Below the pieces are notes generated by a model. The model was given only the letters and a program-made list of their open reading frames with translations. It was not told the origin of the DNA and made no database searches. DNA of 16,081 nt from Acidobacteriota bacterium. GTDB lineage: Bacteria; Acidobacteriota; Terriglobia; UBA7540. The stretch lies in assembly GCA_021827255.1 (NCBI GenBank), contig JAKAWO010000028.1:1-16081 (forward strand), given 5' to 3'. The translations under genes and the position numbers were made by a program. Each line of letters begins with the position of its first letter. Within the stretch, counting starts at the first letter, position 1. Below, in pieces: positions 1 to 7,473 of this stretch.

Positions 1-1506
1 CCCGCTCTGGACTGAAACCCAACTCGCGCCGGACGCCGTGTTGAGCAACGCATTGAGGATCGGCCAATCGGCGATGGCGTCGCTCGCATCGCGCAGGTTT
101 TCGGTGGCGCCGGAGGGTGAAGTGGCTGACCCGCTATCGAAGTCATCGCGGCCGATGACGACGGGCGCCTTCAGTTCGCCACGGGCGACGAGATCGTTCA
201 TGCGGGCCCCGAGCAGCGCCCGCTGCCTGTACCCGAGCCAGCAAGCCCGCGCCGGCAAGCCTTGGAACTTCACCCGCTCCCGGGCCAGGCGGATCCAGCG
301 ATTCAGCCGCGAGTCTTCAGGGAAGAGTTCGAGGACCAAGTCGTCGGCGCGATGAATGTCCGCTCGCTCGCCCGATAACGATATCCAGCGCAGCAGACCG
401 TGGCCTTCGCTGAGCAGTGGCCGAAGGTACGAGGCGACAAAGCCGGGGATGTCGTAGGCATCTTTCACCCCGCCGTATTTGTAGGCTACTGCGCGCAGGT
501 TGTTGCCGAAGTCAAAAGTGACCGCCCCGAGCTTTTGTAACTCAAGCATGGCGGTCACCTGACGGGCGATGGATTCGTAAGCTCGCTTCAGGTAACCCTG
601 GGGATTCTCGCGGCGATATTTTCCCGCCTCGGCAACGCTCAAGCCCGATGGGATATAACCCTCGAGGGGATCGTGAGCTCCGGTCTGGTCGGTTAAAAGA
701 TCGGGTACAATCCCACGACGCGCCAGCTCCGGAAGAATTTCGGCGCAATTTCCGATGAGGCCCACGGAAACAGCTTGCTTCTTCCGCAGAGCGTTTTTGA
801 GGAGACGAATGGCTTCATCAAGCTGGTTGACACAGATGTCGCAATAGCCGGCGCGGATCCGGCGCTTGATTGTTTCGCCGTCGGCGTCAATTCCGAGGAA
901 GGCGGCGCCGTTGAGCGTTGCGGCGAGCGGCTGCGCGCCGCCCATGCCGCCCATCCCGCCCGCCACCACCCACTTGCCCGAGAGGTCGCCCGCGAAATGC
1001 CGTCGACCGGCGGACGCGAATGTTTCATAGGCCGTATCGAGATTGCCTTGAGTGCCGATTGAAATCCAGCTTCCGGCCGCCATTTGGCCAAACATGGGCA
1101 GGCCCAAGTGATCGAGCTCGTGGAACGTTTCCCAGTTCGACGACTGACCGGCCAGGTTTGAGTTGGCGATCAGAACCCGCGGCGCCCACTCGTGCGTCGG
1201 GAGAACTCCCACCGGCTTGCCAGATTGGATGAGCAGCGTCTCGTCATGCTTGAGGTCATGCAAGGCCCTGACGATGGCGTGGTAACATGGCCAATTCCTT
1301 GCGGCTTTCCCGGCGCCGCCGCAAACGGTCAGGCGCTGGGGCTGCTCGGCAACCTCTTCGTCGAGGCTGTTCATCAGCATGCGCAGCGCGGCTTCCTGCG
1401 GCCAGCCGCGGCAGCAAATTTCAAGTCCGCGCGGGGCGCGAACAGGCCGGTAGCCAGAATCGGTTTCAGGCACGTTTTCGGAAGAAGTTCCGATGGGTGA
1501 GGCCAT
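1..1506 (-). CDS. hutU: Urocanate hydratase (urocanase), 3' end cut by window edge
   Basis: Cytosolic NAD+-dependent enzyme that hydrates urocanate to 4-imidazolone-5-propionate, the second step of histidine degradation. About 502 codons read from the start to the window edge without a stop; the family is normally about 550 residues, so roughly the last 50 are missing. Visible features are the ETLLIQSGKPVGVLPTHEWA block (residues 89-108), GQMAAGSWISIGTQG (140-154), the glycine-rich NAD-binding run GGMGGMGGAQP (183-193), and the urocanase signature FQGLPARACWLG, whose Cys422 aligns with the catalytic-loop cysteine of the family. The ATG at 1506 is chosen because GGAGG lies 9 nt upstream. It diverges from the TPR-like gene across 71 bp. 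Other hut genes, if clustered, would lie to the left. Family assignment is secure. Confidence 0.96.
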   Translation of the reverse strand, partial: MASPIGTSSENVPETDSGYRPVRAPRGLEICCRGWPQEAALRMLMNSLDEEVAEQPQRLTVCGGAGKAARNWPCYHAIVRALHDLKHDETLLIQSGKPVGVLPTHEWAPRVLIANSNLAGQSSNWETFHELDHLGLPMFGQMAAGSWISIGTQGNLDTAYETFASAGRRHFAGDLSGKWVVAGGMGGMGGAQPLAATLNGAAFLGIDADGETIKRRIRAGYCDICVNQLDEAIRLLKNALRKKQAVSVGLIGNCAEILPELARRGIVPDLLTDQTGAHDPLEGYIPSGLSVAEAGKYRRENPQGYLKRAYESIARQVTAMLELQKLGAVTFDFGNNLRAVAYKYGGVKDAYDIPGFVASYLRPLLSEGHGLLRWISLSGERADIHRADDLVLELFPEDSRLNRWIRLARERVKFQGLPARACWLGYRQRALLGARMNDLVARGELKAPVVIGRDDFDSGSATSPSGATENLRDASDAIADWPILNALLNTASGASWVSVQSG

Positions 1507-1515
1507 CCCGGAACG

Positions 1516-1520
1516 CCTCC
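1516..1520 (-). promoter_or_regulatory. Shine-Dalgarno site of hutU
   Basis: GGAGG on the minus strand, 9 nt before the ATG at 1506. It fixes the hutU start. No convincing promoter was found in the 71-bp divergent gap. Confidence 0.7.
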
Positions 1521-1577
1521 AAAGGAATCTTAGACCATGCGGGGGAAAATCGAAAGCTGAGGCGCCTTGGATAGCGA

Positions 1578-2420
1578 GTGGATGAGCAGATGACACGACC
1601 CTTCGTTGGCCGGCACGGGCCTCGCACGCTTAAAAACCTCATCGGGGCAATGGTCATCTTCTCGCTACCGGCCGTCTCGTTCGGCGGCGGAACGCCCCCA
1701 AAACCTGAGCTTTCGCGGTTGGTCCGGGAGGCTGACGATTATTACCTGGGCCGGTGGAGAGTCGAGAACGTGGAGAAAGGGCTTGATTTGCTCCGGGAAG
1801 ACGTAGGCAAGAATCCGAACGACTACGAAGCGTGGTGGCGCATCGCGCAATTTGACTGCTATTTGGCCCGCAATTCCGATGGTCCTGGCAACGCGCAAAT
1901 TCTGGAAGAAGGGATTCGAGCGGGCAAAAAGGCGGTGGCTCTCGACCCCAATCGCCCCGAAGGCCACTTCTGGTTGGGAGCGGACTACGGCCTCGATGCG
2001 GAGGAGAAAGGCTTGCTCCAGGGATTGCGCTTGGTGGGCCGCATTCGCGAGCAAATGGAGACCACCGAGAAGCTGGACCCGAGCTACCAGGAGTGCGGCG
2101 CCCAAAGAACCTTGGCCAGATTGGATTACAAGGTCCCTTTCTTTGCCGGAGGGGATAAGCGCCGGTCGGTCCAATTACTGGAGGGCTGTCTTAAAAAGTA
2201 TCCTCACGATTCCCTGACTATGCTTTACCTGGCCCAGAGCTTGCTGGCCCTCGGCCAGCGAGCAGAAGCCCGGAGTGAGCTTCAAAAAATCCTCCGCCTT
2301 TGCCCCGATCCGAATTATGGTCCGGAGCAAAGGCGGAACCAAGCGAAGGCCCGCGCCTTGCTGGCCAGAGAGTTCGGACAAAAAATCAGCGCCGCCGCGC
2401 CGAGTGCAGCCGGTCCGTGA
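1578..2420 (+). CDS. Exported TPR-like protein resembling TRAP-transporter T-component (TatT)
   Basis: A 280-residue protein with a basic N-terminus and a hydrophobic segment (LIGAMVIFSLPAVSFG, about 21-36) that looks like a Sec signal peptide. There is no lipobox cysteine. The mature part is helical and repeat-like: AWWRIAQFDCYLA (85-97), a GHFWLGADYGLDA block (129-141), LDPSYQECGAQRTLARL (166-182), FFAGGDKRRSVQLLEGCL (188-205) and a TPR-like LYLAQSLLALGQRAEAR (216-232). The LDP, then GGD-plus-helix, then C-terminal KARALLA order resembles the TatT/TRAP T-component family, which binds small hydrophobic ligands beside TRAP transporters. No TRAP transporter gene is visible here, so the role is open. 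The start is GTG 1578 or ATG 1590; neither has a good Shine-Dalgarno site, and 1590 looks equally likely. Confidence 0.72.
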   Translation: MDEQMTRPFVGRHGPRTLKNLIGAMVIFSLPAVSFGGGTPPKPELSRLVREADDYYLGRWRVENVEKGLDLLREDVGKNPNDYEAWWRIAQFDCYLARNSDGPGNAQILEEGIRAGKKAVALDPNRPEGHFWLGADYGLDAEEKGLLQGLRLVGRIREQMETTEKLDPSYQECGAQRTLARLDYKVPFFAGGDKRRSVQLLEGCLKKYPHDSLTMLYLAQSLLALGQRAEARSELQKILRLCPDPNYGPEQRRNQAKARALLAREFGQKISAAAPSAAGP

Positions 2421-2492
2421 CGGGGCAAGGTTTCAGATTGACCCCGTGCTAAAATGGCGGTGATTTTGCTGCCGGCCTGAGAGTGTGCGCCA

Positions 2493-4352
2493 GTGCAACC
2501 GAAAGAGTTCAGCACGCTGATCGAGTTGTTCCTTCAGGCCACGGAAGGCCGCGACAAGCCCGCCTGCTTTCTTACTAAATCCTCCGGCTGTTATCGGGGC
2601 GTCACGTCGCGGCAGGCCCTCCGCATAGTGGCGGCGTTGGCCGGCTGGCTGGACCGTGCCGGCATTCGGCCGGGCAGCCGCGTAGCCCTGCTCAGCGAAA
2701 ATCGTCTGGAGTGGGCGTTGACGGATTACGCAATTCTCGGACTGGGCGCCGTCACCGTTCCGCTCTATCCGACGCTGCTAGAACCGGACGTCGAGTACAT
2801 CCTTCGCGATTCGGGCGCGGAAGGCATCGTGGTTTCGACGCGGTTGCAAGCTGAGAAGGTGCTGAAGGTTCGATCCTCCCTCCCTAGCCTCCGCTTTGTG
2901 GTGGGAATGGACGGCGGAGATTTCGGAGACGCCAGCGTTCAATCCTGGAAGGATGTGGTTCACGCGCCGCAGGCGAGCGGGCAAGACTCCGAGGCCCGGC
3001 TTCGCGAGACGGCGGGGAAGGTTCGCCCCGAGGATATCGCCAGCGTTCTTTACACTTCCGGAACCACCGGGCGTCCCAAGGGAGTCGTTCTATCGCATTG
3101 GAATATTGTTTCAAACGTTGTCGCCTGCCGAGGGCTTTTACCGATGTCGAAGACGGATGTCGGCATGTCTTTTCTCCCGCTGTCGCACATTTTCGAGCGG
3201 ATGTTCGATTTTTATTACCTCGCCGCCGGCGTCTCGATTGCCTATGCGGAAAGCCTGGAGAAGCTGCCGCAAAATCTTCTGGAAGTGCGGCCGACTGTCA
3301 TGGCGGTCGTGCCTCGCGTGCTCGAAAAGGTTCATGCCAAGGTTCTCGAGAAAGTTGGCAGCGCGGCCGCGTGGCAAAAGCAGCTTTTCCGTTGGGCGAT
3401 CAGCGTGGGACGGCAATATTTCCCTTACACGAACGAAGGCCGCAAGCCGCCCGCGAGTCTTTGGCTCAAGCGGAGGGTTGCCGATCGTCTGGTCTATTCC
3501 AAAATCCGCGCCCAGATGGGCGGCCGCCTGAAATTCGTTGTCTCGGGCGCGGCGCCGCTGGCTCCCGACTTGGCGGAGTTTTTCTTTGCCATTGGGTTGC
3601 CGGTTTACGAGGGCTACGGCTTAACGGAGACTTCACCCGTGATTGCGGTGAACTGTCCCAGCGCCGTGCGATTGGGCACCGTCGGCCGCGTCGTCCCGGG
3701 GGTCGAGGTCAAGCTCGGGAAGGAGGTGGCAGGCGAACTCGGCGCCGCCGGGCGCGAAATTTTGGTGCGCGGTCCCAACGTTACTCCCGGCTACTACCAT
3801 CTCGAGGAAGAGAACCGCGAGGCTTTCTCCGACGGCTGGTTTTGCACCGGCGACCTTGGCGTGATGGATCCAGATGGCTTTCTGGCCATCGCCGGAAGAA
3901 TGAAAAACCTGTTCAAGACTTCCGGGGGCAAATACGTTTCTCCCGAACGATTAGAAAATCTCTTTCAAGGTCATCCCTACATCGCCCAAGTGACGGTGTT
4001 GGGTGAAGCACGCAAGTTTGTGGGAGCGTTGATCGTGCCCAAATTTGACGCTCTGGAGCCTTACGCAACGCAACACGGAATCTCTTTCGCCTCGCGCGCC
4101 GAACTGGTCCGCAACGCCGCGATCGAGACCTTCATGCAGGCGCAAGTGGATGAGGCCTGTCGCTGGCTGGCTCCGCATGAGAGAATCCGGCAGATTGTTT
4201 TGTTGGCCAGGGAATTCACCATTGAGTCGGGCGAACTTTCTGCCACCCTCAAGGTCCGCCGCGCCGTGGTGGAGCGAAACTATCGCGACCGGATCGAGGA
4301 GATGTTCCAGCGCCGAGCCCCGGAATCTAAGGCCACCGCCGCCACCCTCTGA
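2493..4352 (+). CDS. fadD: AMP-forming long-chain fatty acid-CoA ligase
   Basis: Acyl-adenylate-forming enzyme that activates long-chain fatty acids with ATP and CoA for beta-oxidation or lipid synthesis; cytosolic or peripherally membrane-bound. At 619 residues it matches the FadD15/long-chain type. Motifs are the P-loop YTSGTTGRPKG (187-197), FLPLSHIFERM just after it, the adenine-binding YGLTETSP (375-382), TGDLG (452-456), the hinge/linker AGRMKNLFKTSGGKYVSPE, and the C-terminal LSATLKVRR with Lys587 as the likely adenylation lysine. All catalytic motifs are present. The start is GTG 2493, weakly supported by GAGAG upstream; the alignment of MQPKEFSTLIELF with family N-termini makes it plausible. 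It lies 72 bp after the TPR-like gene and 78 bp before thiG. Chain-length specificity cannot be read from sequence. Confidence 0.92.
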   Translation: MQPKEFSTLIELFLQATEGRDKPACFLTKSSGCYRGVTSRQALRIVAALAGWLDRAGIRPGSRVALLSENRLEWALTDYAILGLGAVTVPLYPTLLEPDVEYILRDSGAEGIVVSTRLQAEKVLKVRSSLPSLRFVVGMDGGDFGDASVQSWKDVVHAPQASGQDSEARLRETAGKVRPEDIASVLYTSGTTGRPKGVVLSHWNIVSNVVACRGLLPMSKTDVGMSFLPLSHIFERMFDFYYLAAGVSIAYAESLEKLPQNLLEVRPTVMAVVPRVLEKVHAKVLEKVGSAAAWQKQLFRWAISVGRQYFPYTNEGRKPPASLWLKRRVADRLVYSKIRAQMGGRLKFVVSGAAPLAPDLAEFFFAIGLPVYEGYGLTETSPVIAVNCPSAVRLGTVGRVVPGVEVKLGKEVAGELGAAGREILVRGPNVTPGYYHLEEENREAFSDGWFCTGDLGVMDPDGFLAIAGRMKNLFKTSGGKYVSPERLENLFQGHPYIAQVTVLGEARKFVGALIVPKFDALEPYATQHGISFASRAELVRNAAIETFMQAQVDEACRWLAPHERIRQIVLLAREFTIESGELSATLKVRRAVVERNYRDRIEEMFQRRAPESKATAATL

Positions 4353-4376
4353 ACGCGGCTTTCGGCTACGGTCTCG

Positions 4377-4414
4377 CTGCGGATTGAAATCCACCCCCCC
4401 TGCGGACTAAAATC
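4377..4414 (+). repeat. Two imperfect 15-bp direct repeats in the fadD-thiG gap
   Basis: CTGCGGATTGAAATC (4377-4391) and CTGCGGACTAAAATC (4400-4414) match at 13 of 15 bases with a 23-bp period. They are immediately followed by the thiG Shine-Dalgarno region. They could be remnants of a dispersed intergenic repeat or a tandem binding site; nothing else supports either reading. Confidence 0.4.
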
Positions 4415-4430
4415 AATCTGAGAGGAACCC

Positions 4431-5210
4431 ATGAACAACGTTGCCTTTGAGATCGCCGGTCGTGAATTCCGGTCTAGGCTGATAATCGGCACCGGGAAGT
4501 ACCGCAGCTTCGCGGAGATGGCTCGCGCGCTCGAAGCCTCGGGCGCCGAGATCGTCACCGTGGCGGTACGGCGCGTCAACCTGGCCGACAAGAGCAAGGA
4601 GTCGCTGCTCGATTACATTGATCGGTCCAAGTATTTCATTCTCCCCAACACTGCCGGCTGCTACACTGCCGATGACGCCGTGCGGACAGCGCGCCTGGCG
4701 CGCGAGGTCGGCCTTTCCAACTGGATCAAGCTGGAGGTGATCGGCGACGAGAAGACGCTCTTCCCGGACAACTTTGAGCTGGTGAAGGCTACGGAAATTC
4801 TGGTGCGCGAGGGTTTTGTCGTTCTGCCTTATACCAATGACGATTTAATCTCCGCCCGACGGCTGGTGGACGCGGGGGCGGCCGCGGTGATGCCCCTCGG
4901 CGCGCCCATCGGCTCCGGCTTGGGAGTTCAGAATCCTGCCAACATTCGAATCCTGCGCCAAATGATCTCGAGCGTGCCGCTTATTCTGGACGCGGGCGTC
5001 GGCACGGCTTCGGACGCCGCCGTCGCCATGGAATTGGGGGCGGACGCCGTGCTTATGAACACAGGAATCGCCGCAGCCGAGGACTCCGTACTGATGGCGG
5101 GGGCGATGCGGCACGCCGTCCTCGCCGGTCGCCAAGCTTACCTTGCCGGCCGTATGGCCAAGAAGCTTTACGCCACTGCTTCCAGCCCGCTCGAAGGCGT
5201 GGTCCGCTAG
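4431..5210 (+). CDS. thiG: Thiazole synthase ThiG
   Basis: Catalyses formation of the thiazole phosphate moiety of thiamine from 1-deoxy-D-xylulose 5-phosphate, dehydroglycine and the ThiS thiocarboxylate. The 259-residue length is typical. Visible motifs of this TIM barrel are IIGTGKY (18-24), WIKLEVIGDE with Lys100 as the Schiff-base lysine, PLGAPIGSGLGVQNP (155-169), DAGVGTASDAAVAMELGADA (187-206) and NTGIA (210-214), all intact. The start ATG is preceded by AGAGGA with short spacing. The gene sits 78 bp after the acyl-CoA ligase on the same strand. The expected partners thiS, thiF, thiO/thiH and thiE are absent from the window, and I see no TPP-riboswitch core upstream. It converges on ftsB with a 32-bp gap. 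Confidence 0.96.
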   Translation: MNNVAFEIAGREFRSRLIIGTGKYRSFAEMARALEASGAEIVTVAVRRVNLADKSKESLLDYIDRSKYFILPNTAGCYTADDAVRTARLAREVGLSNWIKLEVIGDEKTLFPDNFELVKATEILVREGFVVLPYTNDDLISARRLVDAGAAAVMPLGAPIGSGLGVQNPANIRILRQMISSVPLILDAGVGTASDAAVAMELGADAVLMNTGIAAAEDSVLMAGAMRHAVLAGRQAYLAGRMAKKLYATASSPLEGVVR

Positions 5211-5242
5211 GGCGCCCGACGTCCCCGCCGTGCATCGCGCCC

Positions 5243-5602
5243 TTACGGCTGCGCGGGCATTGGACCTTTGGCGCCAAGCAGCGGGGCGTGCTTAGGGTCG
5301 CGGCTCGGAAGCGCGTAGATGATTTCGCCTGGTCGCGCGAAGTGCATCTGCTCGCGGGCGACTTTTTCGATGGCCTGCGGACTGGATTTAAGCGCCTGGA
5401 TTTGCTGCTTGAGTTGGTCGTTTTCCTTTTGGAGGTTCTGGATCTCGAGTTCGAGCGCCCGATGCTCCCCCCTTTGCCGGCGCATCGCGAGGTAGCCATG
5501 CGCGCCAACAATTTCGTGGACGACCAGCACGATCGCCAGCAATCCCAGCGCCATGATGGCGTTGCGGCGCAGCGTTTTGTGGTCCCACGCAAAGGGATTC
5601 AT
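5243..5602 (-). CDS. ftsB: FtsB/DivIC-type septum formation initiator
   Basis: A 119-residue bitopic membrane protein of the FtsB/DivIC family, which joins FtsL and FtsQ in the divisome and helps activate septal peptidoglycan synthesis. There is a short cytosolic N-terminus with basic residues (HKTLRR), one membrane segment (about 15-36), then a Gln/Glu/Leu-rich coiled coil (about 45-72). The family's conserved tail follows: IEKVAREQMHFARPGEIIYA (78-97), in which the PGE is characteristic. A Pro-rich end follows. The ATG at 5602 overlaps the stop of the upstream phosphohexomutase gene (ATGA, 5602-5599), so translational coupling is likely. A longer reading in the same frame (start 5719) would lie entirely within the mutase gene and is not supported. 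FtsB or DivIC cannot be told apart, but the order TM, coiled coil, PGE motif is clear. Confidence 0.85.
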   Translation of the reverse strand: MNPFAWDHKTLRRNAIMALGLLAIVLVVHEIVGAHGYLAMRRQRGEHRALELEIQNLQKENDQLKQQIQALKSSPQAIEKVAREQMHFARPGEIIYALPSRDPKHAPLLGAKGPMPAQP

Positions 5603-7017
5603 GGGGTGTTCACAAAATCCTTCGCGGCCTGCACCAGATGGTGGAGTTCGCTCTGTGACGCCGCTTCGCCGTAAAGTCGCACCACCGGCTCGGTGCCGGA
5701 GAGCCGCAGCAGCACCCACGAGCCATCCTCCCGAATCATCTTCAGCCCGTCCGTGCGGTCCATCTTGGCCACCGTGCGCCCGTCAAAGCGGTCGTAATCG
5801 CGCCCCAGCTTCGCGCTGAGCCGTTGCTGCGTCTCGGGCTGTAGAGCAAGGTTGATCCGGGTCGTGTAGCAAGGCCCGACTTTTTTGAACAGCGCGTCCA
5901 ACTGCTGTTTTACCGACTGTCCGCGGTGGGCAATCGTTTCCGCCACGAGCAGGCCGGCGAGGATGCCGTCTTTCTCCGGCACGTGCCCGCGAATCGTCAG
6001 GCCCGCGCTCTCTTCGCCGCCCAGCGCTACTTTGTCTTCCTTGATCAACTCGCCGATATACTTGAACCCCACCGGCGTCTGATAAAGCGGCACGTTATGG
6101 TAGCGCGCCACCGCGTCGAGCAGATGAGTCGTCGCCACACTGCGCCCAATGCCGCCAGGTATCTTCCGCACTTCGATCAAGTAATCCGCCACAATCGCCA
6201 GAATGTAATTCGGATGAATCCACGTTCCGTCGGCGTCCACCACGCCAAAGCGGTCGGCGTCTCCGTCCGTTGAGAGTCCCACCACGCATTTCTCTTCTTT
6301 GACGAATTTCGCCAGCTCCTGGAGATTTTTCTCGCTCGGGTCGGGCCCGACGCCGGAAAAAAGGGCGTCGCGAAAATCGTGCAGCGTGTGGACGCTCGCT
6401 CCGGCATCCGTCAGCAAGTCGTTGAGATAGCCGCGCGCCGTTCCGTAGAGCGGATCATAGGCGATTTTCAGCTTGGCCTGAGCGATGGTTCGGAGGTCAA
6501 CTTTCTGCTGGAGGGCTTCGAGGTAAGCGGGCCGCGGGTCGGCGGGACGCGAAAGCGGCGCCGTAAAATTCGGCCCTTGAACCGAATATTCGCCCCCCAG
6601 TGTCTTCGCGGCAAAATCCTCAATCTGTCGCGTGATTTCCGGCAAGGCGGGAGCGCCATCCGCGCTTGAAAACTTCAAACCGTTATACTCCGGGGGGTTG
6701 TGGCTGGCAGTGATGTTGACGCCGCCGTCAAGCCGGCTGTGAAGAATTTCGTGCGCCAGGGCGGGCGTGGGATCGGGGCGCGAGCAGCGCCACGTCTCCA
6801 CGCCGTGCGAGGCCAGAATCTCCGCCGCCGTGGCGGCGAATTTTTCTGACAGAAAGCGCGTGTCGTAGCCGACGATCACTCGCGGCCGCCCCGATTGCGT
6901 CAGCAGAAACTGCGCCATGCCGGCGGCCGCCAACCGCACGTTCGCAAACGTAAAATCTTCCGCGATGACAGCGCGCCATCCGGAAGTTCCGAACTTGATG
7001 GGGTGGTTGTGCCCCAT
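5599..7017 (-). CDS. Phosphoglucomutase/phosphomannomutase family protein
   Basis: A 472-residue alpha-D-phosphohexomutase that should interconvert 1- and 6-phosphates of glucose or mannose through a phosphoserine. Domains appear in canonical order: N-terminal IKFGTSGWRA (7-16), phosphoserine loop TASHNP with Ser105, Mg-binding DGDADRFG (251-258), sugar-binding GGEESAG (333-339) and phosphate-binding RLSGTEP (438-444). DGDADRF and the overall length fit the PGM/PMM branch better than GlmM, but the substrate cannot be fixed from motifs alone. The ATG at 7017 has no Shine-Dalgarno site; instead a promoter-like TTGCGG-17 bp-TACAAT ends 9 nt before it, suggesting a short or leaderless transcript. 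The gene runs into ftsB by an ATGA overlap and diverges from cutA. Confidence 0.93.
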   Translation of the reverse strand: MGHNHPIKFGTSGWRAVIAEDFTFANVRLAAAGMAQFLLTQSGRPRVIVGYDTRFLSEKFAATAAEILASHGVETWRCSRPDPTPALAHEILHSRLDGGVNITASHNPPEYNGLKFSSADGAPALPEITRQIEDFAAKTLGGEYSVQGPNFTAPLSRPADPRPAYLEALQQKVDLRTIAQAKLKIAYDPLYGTARGYLNDLLTDAGASVHTLHDFRDALFSGVGPDPSEKNLQELAKFVKEEKCVVGLSTDGDADRFGVVDADGTWIHPNYILAIVADYLIEVRKIPGGIGRSVATTHLLDAVARYHNVPLYQTPVGFKYIGELIKEDKVALGGEESAGLTIRGHVPEKDGILAGLLVAETIAHRGQSVKQQLDALFKKVGPCYTTRINLALQPETQQRLSAKLGRDYDRFDGRTVAKMDRTDGLKMIREDGSWVLLRLSGTEPVVRLYGEAASQSELHHLVQAAKDFVNTP

Positions 7018-7026
7018 GGGTTACCC

Positions 7027-7055
7027 ATTGTATCGTTAGGCTCACGCCGCCGCAA
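7027..7055 (-). promoter_or_regulatory. Candidate sigma-70 promoter of the phosphohexomutase gene
   Basis: On the minus strand TTGCGG (7055-7050) and TACAAT (7032-7027) are separated by 17 bp. The expected transcription start would fall about at 7020, only a few bases from the ATG at 7017. This agrees with the lack of a Shine-Dalgarno site. The -10 matches 5 of 6 consensus bases; the -35 matches 3 of 6. Confidence 0.45.
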
Positions 7056-7074
7056 CGCCGATGTTGGAGTGAGC

Positions 7075-7081
7075 AAGGAGG
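7075..7081 (+). promoter_or_regulatory. Strong Shine-Dalgarno site deciding a TTG start for cutA
   Basis: AAGGAGG lies 4 nt before TTG at 7086. No ATG or GTG in frame is placed to use it, and the protein encoded from TTG matches CutA from its first strand, so the rare start is well supported. Confidence 0.8.
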
Positions 7082-7085
7082 TTCT

Positions 7086-7409
7086 TTGACCGACAAGATC
7101 GTCGTCTTCGTCACCGCCGGGAGTCGCCGCGAGGGTCGCAAAATCGCCAAGCGGCTGGTAGGGTCGCGTCTGGCCGCCTGCGTCAACCTGACCGCGCCCA
7201 TTGAATCCATTTATGGGTGGAAAGGGAAGGTTGAAACAAGCGCCGAAGTGCTGCTCATCATCAAGACACGCCGCGAATTGTTCAGCCGCATCGAAGCCGA
7301 AGTCCGCAAGCTCCACGCCTACACGACGCCAGAGATCATCTGCTTGCCCATCATCGAAGGCTCTGCCGATTACTTGAAGTGGCTCGACGATTCCCTTGAG
7401 GCGCAGTAA
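7086..7409 (+). CDS. cutA: Divalent-cation tolerance protein CutA
   Basis: A 107-residue small cytosolic protein of the CutA1 family, known as a very stable trimer with a PII-like fold and linked to copper or divalent-cation tolerance; the biochemical role is unsettled in the family. Visible family blocks are the first strand IVVFVTAGS (5-13), LAACVNLTAPIESIYGWKGK (29-48) with the conserved Cys32, the EVLLIIKTR strand (54-62), LHAYTTPEIICLPI (76-89) and the C-terminal YLKWLDDSL (96-104). Length is normal. It starts at TTG behind a strong AAGGAGG site. It is divergent from the phosphohexomutase gene (68-bp gap) and convergent with the PLP-enzyme gene (64-bp gap), so it is probably monocistronic. 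Confidence 0.94.
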   Translation: MTDKIVVFVTAGSRREGRKIAKRLVGSRLAACVNLTAPIESIYGWKGKVETSAEVLLIIKTRRELFSRIEAEVRKLHAYTTPEIICLPIIEGSADYLKWLDDSLEAQ

Positions 7410-7473
7410 ATGATTGCGCGACTACTGCACCGCAAAGCATTCGGCGCGTGTTCTCTCGGCCGCGGCGCCTCCG

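Noticed and set aside
2420..2447. ACGGGG/CCCCGT stem after the TPR-like gene as a terminator
   Set aside because: 16-nt loop and no T-run downstream; too weak to call.
3098..4006. 302-codon frame inside the acyl-CoA ligase gene
   Set aside because: Out-of-frame shadow, Arg-rich, lying within an intact conserved gene.
5210..5242. GGGCGC/GCGCCC inverted repeat between convergent thiG and ftsB as a bidirectional terminator
   Set aside because: The 6-bp stem has a 21-nt loop and no T-run on either strand; likely chance in GC-rich DNA.
5243..5719. Longer 158-residue version of FtsB starting at 5719
   Set aside because: The extra N-terminus lies inside the phosphohexomutase gene; the ATG at 5602 gives the normal FtsB topology.
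7443..7469. GGCGC/GCGCC inverted repeat between convergent cutA and the PLP-enzyme gene as a terminator
   Set aside because: Only 5 bp of stem, a 17-nt loop and no T-run.
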